NCBI RefSeq assembly: GCF_004363045.1
Contig: NZ_SNYJ01000006.1
Span: 50,978 to 114,977 of the forward strand
Direction of reading: 5' to 3'
From: Aureibacillus halotolerans
Lineage (GTDB): Bacteria; Bacillota; Bacilli; Bacillales; DSM-28697
Length of the DNA: 64,000 bases
The position numbers were made by a program, and so were the translations under genes. Position 1 is the first letter of the stretch. Each line of letters starts with the position of its first letter. Under the pieces are notes generated by a model. It did no database searches and had not been told where the DNA came from. It saw only the letters and a program-made list of their open reading frames with translations. Of the stretch, positions 60,358-64,000 are shown piece after piece.

Positions 60358-63225
60358 TTAGATCAGATTAGATTTCTTTAATAACCGTTGGATCATGACG
60401 GCAACCTCCGCTCTTGTGATCGTTTCTTTCGGTGCGAGTATTGCCGCACTTCTTCCCTCAAGCAATTCCGCTTGTATACTGGTCGCTGCACTTCTTCTTG
60501 CCCACGCTGCGACTTCTCTCTGGTCTTCGAACGGCTCAAGTACATTCTCATGTATTGGTTCCGATACGTATTCTTCCATACCCGTTATTTCCATGCCTTT
60601 CGCGATTATCACCATTGCTTGTTCACGAGTTATTGCCTCCGCCGGTCGGAAAGTCCCGTCCTCAAATCCTTGGATCAACCCATTATCATAAGCAGTCTTA
60701 ATGGCTTGGCTATACCAGGACGATTCCTTCACATCATGAAATGAACTTGTTTCGATCGACGCTTGCAGGCCTAAGGCTCGAACGAGAATCGAGGCAAATT
60801 CCGCACGGGTAATATTCCTGTTTGGCTCAAATTGGTCCTTTCCAATACCGCTAATGATTCCACGATTGGCCATATCTTGAACCGCTGCTTCTGACCAATG
60901 TCCTGCTATATCATTTAAGGCAACCTCTCTGGACACAACTGCAAACATACCTCCATATGTGCTACTCAGCACAGCATAAGACTCACCGTTTTGATAGACT
61001 ATTTTCGTGGGGACATGATGAATATTGCCATCTGCGTTGATCAATGCTCCCGTGAGAAATTTTCCTGTTTCCTTTGGAGGTGAAATGTTCACCCAATGCT
61101 CGACATATGCGTCAAAGTTCGTAATTAAACGGCTTTGGTTTTCGTAGATTCCTCTAACAGAGTATTCCAGAGGAGGCGTGATCCATTCAAGACTTTCTTT
61201 CTCGTTCCTCCTAGTCATTGCTTCAATTACTTCTGAGGAAGGCGACGAAATTTCAATCTCCACAGACACCTCATTGAGTGACGCTGAATTTTCCAGTGAT
61301 GAGGTCAACGCTTCGACATTGATCGCTGCCGCCGGCACTACATAGGTGAAATGATTGGTTTGGATCTCAATGCGCCCTTGTTTCGTAGCTAGTTGATGAA
61401 GAGTGTGTCCGTTTAATTTCCCTATAAACGTATCAAAGGAACCCTCCAGCGATAGTTCTAAAACAGGAGCTGGCCCCGCCGTTACAAGCAAATCATCCAA
61501 CTTCCCCGCATCAATGATCAAGATGCTTTGCTGTTGTCCCTTCATCTCCTTAGTTGAGAAAATCCCTGCGTCGACCACCGTTCCATTGAAGTAAATGTCC
61601 ACATACTTCTCTGGTTCTTCTGGTCCTTCTTGCTCCTTCTGCTCTTCTTTCTTTTTGCGTTCTTTCCTTTCTTTCTTCTCAGTCCCTTCTTCTTTCTCAT
61701 CATCTGGAAACGGGGGCTCCGAGTGAAGCAGTGTCCAATCAGCAAACAACGTATGATCTTCCTCACTCGTTACTTTCGTGGAATTCGTCACCACAGTTCC
61801 CGCTCCATTTGGCTCAGTATACCAGCCTTTAAACGCATACCCTTCGCGCTTTGGATTAGGCAAAGCTTCCACTGTCACGCCATCCGAGCCTTGCCCGTAA
61901 GTCGCTCCATACTGCTTTGTTAGCTCATCATAGTCCACCGAGCCACCTTGTGCATCTAGCGTCACCGTCATCGTTTCAGCGAAAGGTATGGTGCTGTCAG
62001 AGGCAGAGGACTCTGCACTGCTCCCCGCTGAATTGCTCGCTCTTACGGTAAACGTATAGCTTTCGCCGTTAGTGAGACCACCAACCGTCATCGGGCTTTC
62101 CGTTCCTACTGTCGTGTGTTCTCCTGGATACGTCGTGACCTCGTAGCTTGTGATCGGTTGGTTACCATCAAATAAAGGCGGATCGAACGTAACCGTCGCT
62201 TGGCCGTTTCCTGGCTCTGCTGTAACATTGCGCGGCGATTCCGGCACTGAAACCGCTCCAGACCACCTGTTTAGAAAATTCCCATCTGAATCGAACTTTT
62301 GGATCTGGTGGTTACTGGCTTCCGACACATAGACGTTGCCGTCGCTATCAATGGCAACACCATTTGGAAAATTAAATTGACCATTACCGTCCCCTGACTG
62401 CCCCCATTCAGCTAAAAAGTTCCCTTCTAAATCAAACTTTTGAATACGATGGTTCTGAGCATCTGGTACATAGATATAACTGTTCACATTCTCTATCGCA
62501 ATACTAAAAGGATATTGAAACTGACTGTCTCCATCCCCTTGGCTTCCCCATTGGCTAACGTACGAACCATCAGCACTAAATTTTTGAACACGGTGATTTT
62601 CACTTTCAGTCGTATAGACATTCCCGTCATCGTCGACGGCAACACCGTACGGTCTATTAAACTCCCCATCTCCATCTCCATAGCTTCCCCATTGACCTAG
62701 AAAATTCCCATCCGAATCAAAGCTTTGGATGCGATGGTTATCACGATCCGTCACATAGACGATACCATTGTGTGATACTGTAATCCCTGATGGGTTTCTG
62801 AACTCTCCTTCCTCGTTGCCAGGTGATCCCCACTCGGCAAGGTACGACCCACTTGTATCAAATTTTTGAATGCGATGATTATCGCGGTCCACGACATAAA
62901 CATGTCCATCCGAGTCAAACGCAATTCCACTAGGATAGGAAAACTGTCCATCACCGCTTCCTAAGCCGCCCCACTCCGTCACGTATTTCCCGTCAGGTGC
63001 TAGAACAATGATTCGATTGCTGCCACTATCAGCGACATGGACGTGTCCTTGATCATTAATGGCTACTGCAACTGGCCTGTCAAAAGAAGCAGTATTTTGA
63101 GCATTGAACGGACTGGCTTCACTTTCTTCCTTTGCCCAAGCCATGGAAAATGTCATGAGGCTTAAAGCGATGACAGTCGCTGAAATGAGCAATACATTGT
63201 TGAGAAATTTCCAATTTTGACGCAT
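60358..63225 (-). CDS. S-layer-anchored surface protein with NHL propeller
   Basis: About 955 residues. Signal peptide (WKFLNNVLLISATVIALSLMTFSMAWA), six NHL blades (units such as RDNHRIQKFD, about residues 45-325), a fibronectin type III domain, an InlB-type B repeat (GYAFKGWY), a Lys/Glu-rich linker, a beta-rich region, and three C-terminal SLH domains ending NITRAEFA, AITREQAM and TITRAEVA. The SLH part anchors it to pyruvylated wall polymer. The frame extends to 63321, but the ATG at 63225 starts the signal peptide. A role in adhesion or ligand binding is inferred. An upstream SLH gene is on the same strand. Confidence 0.9.
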   Translation of the reverse strand: MRQNWKFLNNVLLISATVIALSLMTFSMAWAKEESEASPFNAQNTASFDRPVAVAINDQGHVHVADSGSNRIIVLAPDGKYVTEWGGLGSGDGQFSYPSGIAFDSDGHVYVVDRDNHRIQKFDTSGSYLAEWGSPGNEEGEFRNPSGITVSHNGIVYVTDRDNHRIQSFDSDGNFLGQWGSYGDGDGEFNRPYGVAVDDDGNVYTTESENHRVQKFSADGSYVSQWGSQGDGDSQFQYPFSIAIENVNSYIYVPDAQNHRIQKFDLEGNFLAEWGQSGDGNGQFNFPNGVAIDSDGNVYVSEASNHQIQKFDSDGNFLNRWSGAVSVPESPRNVTAEPGNGQATVTFDPPLFDGNQPITSYEVTTYPGEHTTVGTESPMTVGGLTNGESYTFTVRASNSAGSSAESSASDSTIPFAETMTVTLDAQGGSVDYDELTKQYGATYGQGSDGVTVEALPNPKREGYAFKGWYTEPNGAGTVVTNSTKVTSEEDHTLFADWTLLHSEPPFPDDEKEEGTEKKERKERKKKEEQKEQEGPEEPEKYVDIYFNGTVVDAGIFSTKEMKGQQQSILIIDAGKLDDLLVTAGPAPVLELSLEGSFDTFIGKLNGHTLHQLATKQGRIEIQTNHFTYVVPAAAINVEALTSSLENSASLNEVSVEIEISSPSSEVIEAMTRRNEKESLEWITPPLEYSVRGIYENQSRLITNFDAYVEHWVNISPPKETGKFLTGALINADGNIHHVPTKIVYQNGESYAVLSSTYGGMFAVVSREVALNDIAGHWSEAAVQDMANRGIISGIGKDQFEPNRNITRAEFASILVRALGLQASIETSSFHDVKESSWYSQAIKTAYDNGLIQGFEDGTFRPAEAITREQAMVIIAKGMEITGMEEYVSEPIHENVLEPFEDQREVAAWARRSAATSIQAELLEGRSAAILAPKETITRAEVAVMIQRLLKKSNLI

Positions 63226-63376
63226 GTTAAAATGTCCCTTCTCCCACTTTTTTCTCTGTAGACTGTGAACCAGTCGTTTTGCGGTTGTATAATTCTTCTG
63301 CTCATAAGACTTTGTCTCCAAGTGGAGTAGTTGATTCTATTTCATTTAGCGTTAAATAGACGCTGTTACTGCTTTT

Positions 63377-64000
63377 CTATCTTTCGTTAAACTCCAGTTC
63401 CAACGCTCTTTGCAGCATAACGGTCGCTTCTGCACGGGATGTTATACCGTTTGGTACGAAACGGTTCCCACTTCGTCCATCGATAACGCCAAGATTGCGA
63501 ATTCCTTCGACTTCATCGGATGCCCATTCTGGAATTTCATTATTGTCTGTGAAAGGATTTAATAATTTGGTATCAGCCTGTAATTTTAGCGCACGGGCAA
63601 TCATGACTGCGATCTCCGCTCTAGTTAGAGGTGCGTTCGGACGGAAGCTGTTATCTTCATACCCGTAAACAATTCCATTCTGCACCGCTCGCGAGACGGC
63701 TTCTTTAGCCCATGGTTCAATTTGATTCTGGTCCGCAAAAAGGCGTTCATGTGCGGTTGCTTCTCTCTTCATGTTGCCTGATTTCATCAACATAACAGTA
63801 AATTCGGCTCGCGTAATCGACTCATTCGGCCTAAACGAACCATCTAGGTAGCCATTGATCATTCCACTAAATGCCGCTTGATGAATGGCGTTTTCTGCCC
63901 AATGTCCGGAAATATCGGTAAACCCAGCTACAGGATTGGCTGGACCTCGCGAAGGCTCATCCAGTTCAGGAGCATTGACATCTGACTCCTGTTGTTTAGA
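63377..64000 (-). CDS. SLH-domain surface protein, C-terminal part (partial)
   Basis: The frame is open through the right edge, so the N-terminus is missing. The visible 207 residues hold three SLH domains: FTDISGHWAENAIHQA...ITRAEFTV, EPWAKEAVSRAVQNG...LTRAEIAV and PEWASDEVEGIRNLG...TSRAEATV. An acidic linker (DVNAPELDEPSRGP) precedes them. SLH domains bind secondary cell-wall polymer. It lies 151 nt upstream of the NHL/SLH gene, forming a surface-protein pair. The function is set by the missing N-terminal part. Confidence 0.88.
   Translation of the reverse strand, partial: SKQQESDVNAPELDEPSRGPANPVAGFTDISGHWAENAIHQAAFSGMINGYLDGSFRPNESITRAEFTVMLMKSGNMKREATAHERLFADQNQIEPWAKEAVSRAVQNGIVYGYEDNSFRPNAPLTRAEIAVMIARALKLQADTKLLNPFTDNNEIPEWASDEVEGIRNLGVIDGRSGNRFVPNGITSRAEATVMLQRALELEFNER

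Overview
The window reads as the chromosome of a spore-forming Bacillota of the Bacillaceae type. The evidence is moderate GC, strong AGGAGG ribosome binding sites with frequent TTG and GTG starts, a D-amino-acid aminotransferase, a CwlD-type amidase, a Bce-type ABC transporter with an adjacent two-component system, a VanZ-like protein, CcpA (cre)-like sites and S-layer-anchored (SLH) proteins. An alkaliphilic relative of Bacillus/Shouchella is a reasonable guess, but the genus cannot be fixed by reading alone.

Layout. 1-5 kb: a 127-bp tandem repeat, an aldo/keto reductase, D-amino-acid aminotransferase, and a GH4 alpha-galactosidase divergent from its AraC-type regulator. 5-6 kb: a soluble chemoreceptor-like protein. 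6-22.8 kb: the most distinctive block, all on the minus strand. It encodes two large VWA membrane proteins, DUF58 and MoxR proteins, a membrane coiled-coil protein, an ABC-2 exporter (ATPase and permease), and two paralogous large extracytoplasmic/membrane proteins. The second paralogue has its own permease but no ATPase. Remnants between the copies suggest a tandem cassette duplication later interrupted by a structured dispersed repeat. 23-25 kb: a self-regulated TetR/alkylation-repair-like/VOC operon. 25-26 kb: a thioredoxin-reductase-like flavoprotein. 26-37 kb: a plant-polysaccharide locus (PL11-like propeller, GH43-like enzyme, Lpl-type ABC importer, YesS-like AraC regulator), with a VanZ-like gene and a TetR/NAD(P)H-oxidoreductase pair between its two parts. 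37-42.6 kb: a YxeA-like protein and a Bce/Yxd-type ABC transporter divergent from an OmpR-type two-component system. 43-46 kb: a coiled-coil repeat protein, DUF2200, a divergent polysaccharide deacetylase and a CwlD-type amidase. 46-47.2 kb: an array of about 415-bp structured repeats, also present at 18.4 kb. 47.5-54.5 kb: DKNYY protein, a lipoprotein, a GC-rich SUKH-like gene, a hydrolase/TetR operon, and a GAP/MerR/2TM operon. 54.9-59.9 kb: an ECF41 sigma factor with a flavoprotein and an NmrA-like protein, both preceded by matches to the ECF41 promoter. 60-64 kb: a remnant of a siderophore ABC ATPase and two SLH surface proteins, one carrying an NHL propeller.

How genes work together. Several units show readable regulation: cre-like sites and dyads at the sugar genes, inverted-repeat TetR operators over promoters, 11-bp-phased heptamers beside the OmpR-type regulator, and -35/-10 pairs fitting ECF41. 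The 6-22.5 kb block is the best candidate for an incompletely described system. It appears to couple a MoxR/VWA chaperone-like module to an ABC-2 exporter through large membrane proteins that share a glutamine-amidotransferase-like segment.
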